Shown here piece by piece: positions 5,104 through 6,454 of a stretch of 6,454 bases of DNA (positions within the stretch are counted from its first letter, which is position 1; every line of letters starts with the position of its first letter). This DNA comes from an uncultured Collinsella sp. (GTDB taxonomy: Bacteria; Actinomycetota; Coriobacteriia; Coriobacteriales; Coriobacteriaceae), in assembly GCA_900554465.1 (NCBI GenBank), contig USHF01000087.1, positions 1-6,454 on the forward strand, given 5' to 3'. The position numbers and the translations under genes were made by a program. Under the pieces are notes generated by a model. It saw nothing but the letters and a program-made list of their open reading frames with translations, did not search any database and had not been told where the DNA came from.

Positions 5104-6410
5104 ATGGAATTTTACGCAAGCTGCCCCGAGGGCTTTGAGTCCGCACTCGCCGATGAGCTTAAACGCCTCGGGCTTTCGCATGTTCGCCGGCTGAAGGGCC
5201 GCGCTACATTTGAGGGCGAGCTCGAGCAAGGCTACCGAGCATGCCTGTGGTCGCGCCTGGCGAGCCGCGTGTTCGTGGTGCTCGGGCGCTTTGAGGCGCA
5301 GGATGCCGATGAACTGTACGATAGCGTTTACGACATCGCCTGGGAGAGCATCGTCCGCCCCGGCGCTACCATCGCCATCACCGCCCGCGGCGTGACCGAG
5401 CAGCTGCGCAACACGCGCTTCTCGGCCCTGCGCGCCAAGGACGCGCTGTGCGACCGCCTGGCCGAGAACACGGGCCGTCGCGCCGACGTCGATGCCGCCG
5501 ACCCCGATGTTCACCTACTGCTTTCGCTGCGCCAGCGCCGCGCGAGCATAAGCCTGGACCTTTCGGGCGACCCGCTGTTCAAGCGCCTGCCGCCCGCGGC
5601 GACCCGTGCCGGCGAGGGCGCGCACGTGTTGCGCCCCGACTACGCCGCCCTGGTGCTGGCGCAGGTCGGCTGGACCGCACTGTGCGAGCGCGAGCTGACG
5701 GCCGACGATTACGAGAACGAAGCCCTGCCTACGCTGGTCGACGCCTCGTGCGCCGGCGGCGGTCTGCTGCTGGAAGCCGTGAACATTCTGACTGACCGCG
5801 CCCCGGGTTTTGCACGCGAGCACTGGGGTTTTGAGGGCTGGCAGCTGCATGATGCCGCCCTGTGGGAGCAGCTGCTTGCCGAGGCGCGCGAGCGCGAGGC
5901 GGCAGCGCGCGAGCGGCAGGCGCGCATCGTGGCCGTAGACATCGACCCCGCCGCCCGCAAGACTGCCGAGCGCATGGTCAAGTGTGCCGGCTACAAGCGT
6001 TTTGTCGACTTTTGCGCCGCCAAGTCCGCCACCGTACTGGACCACGCGGGCGCCGTCGCCGGTGCCGCCGTGGTCGCGGATACGACCGAGACCCCGCTGT
6101 CGCTTATGCACGACGCCATGACGCTCATCGGTGAGCTGCGTCGCGCGCCCGAGCTTGCCGCGGCGCCGGTCGCCGCGCTCACTCGCGATGGCCTTATGGC
6201 CCGCGCGCTCCACGCCGAGCCCGAGTGTTCGATCGCCGTCATGCCCAACAACGAGGAGGCGACCGTCGAAGTCTGGCCTTCGCTCGACCACGCCGCCGCA
6301 GCGTTTGAAGCTGCGACCAGCGCGGATGCCGAGAAACAGACCACGGACGCCGTGGACGAAGCCTCCAACACCCCCATGCCCGAACCTGCCGCCACGCTCG
6401 ACCTAGGCGA
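5104..6410 (+). CDS. rlmL: RlmL-type 23S rRNA methyltransferase (RlmKL N-terminal part; C-terminus missing)
   Basis: The first 435 residues of a protein that aligns by eye with the N-terminal half of E. coli RlmKL (about 700 residues), a fused enzyme making m2G2445 (RlmL) and m7G2069 (RlmK) in 23S rRNA. ATG 5104 follows AGAGG (5093-5097) at 6-nt spacing. A THUMP RNA-binding domain covers about 1-155 (GFESALADELKRLG, LWSRLASR 48-55, LRNTRF, ASISLDLSGDPLF 147-159). The methyltransferase fold follows, with TDRAPGF, HWGFEGWQLHD (240-250) and VDIDP (278-282). Its key motifs are altered: DASCAGGG (213-220) stands where DPxCGSGT is usual, and DTTE (326-329) stands where the catalytic NPPY belongs. 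From about 396 an Ala/Glu/Thr/Pro-rich linker leads towards the absent RlmK domain. The frame is open into the adapter at 6411, so the truncation is a contig edge. The RlmL half may be non-catalytic. Confidence 0.88.
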
Positions 6411-6454
6411 CTGTCTCTTATACACATCTGACGCTGCCGACGACTCCTTACGTG
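6411..6454 (-). other. Nextera/Tn5 read-1 adapter plus i5 index (synthetic)
   Basis: 6411-6429 is the reverse complement of the Tn5 mosaic end, 6430-6443 (GACGCTGCCGACGA) completes the Nextera read-1 adapter, 6444-6451 (CTCCTTAC) fits the reverse complement of i5 index GTAAGGAG, and GTG starts the P5 sequence. It is library DNA and artificially extends the methyltransferase frame to the contig end. Confidence 0.98.

Noticed and set aside
5515..6291. Minus-strand open frame of 258 codons
   Set aside because: It is antisense to the RlmL coding region, whose plus-strand frame matches a known family over its full length.

Overview
The window is one assembled contig of high-GC bacterial DNA. It is bounded on both sides by untrimmed Nextera (Tn5) sequencing adapter: bases 1-26 and 6411-6454 are synthetic, so the biological sequence is 27-6410. 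High GC, strong preference for GC-ending codons and the gene types present point to an actinobacterial gut commensal of the Coriobacteriia, with Collinsella or a close relative my best guess. That placement is inference from style and recall, not from a search.

Layout. (1) 27-1487 (+) is the C-terminal two thirds of the RNA-binding transcription accessory protein Tex, cut by the contig start. (2) 1488-1667 is a dense regulatory region: a strong hairpin after tex, a sigma70-like promoter overlapping it, and a predicted small RNA of about 60 nt made of two hairpins, the second being a textbook intrinsic terminator just before a ribosome binding site. (3) 1668-2801 (+) encodes an Abi_2/AbiF-like HEPN protein with an RNAAAH R-X4-H motif. 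(4) 2802-3206 has no gene. It contains a 184-bp element with perfect 30-bp inverted ends and a nested hairpin that should terminate the gene to its right. (5) 3207-3911 (-) is a small transaldolase. (6) 3912-4200 is non-coding and holds an operator-like dyad and a 100-nt hairpin. (7) 4201-5028 (-) is a Cof-type HAD phosphatase. (8) 5104-6410 (+), divergent from it, is the N-terminal part of an RlmKL-type 23S rRNA methyltransferase, cut by the contig end. Its RlmL half has lost the usual SAM-binding and catalytic motifs.

The most interesting locus is 1553-2801. A HEPN-type putative RNase toxin is preceded by a compact, separately promoted and terminated structured RNA. This matches the arrangement I recall for AbiF systems, in which a non-coding RNA upstream restrains the HEPN toxin and which have been proposed as relatives or ancestors of Cas13. 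The gene's frequent AGA/AGG arginine codons, absent from the neighbouring tex segment as far as I can read it, suggest it was acquired horizontally. The other genes are housekeeping or metabolic and do not form an evident pathway with it.
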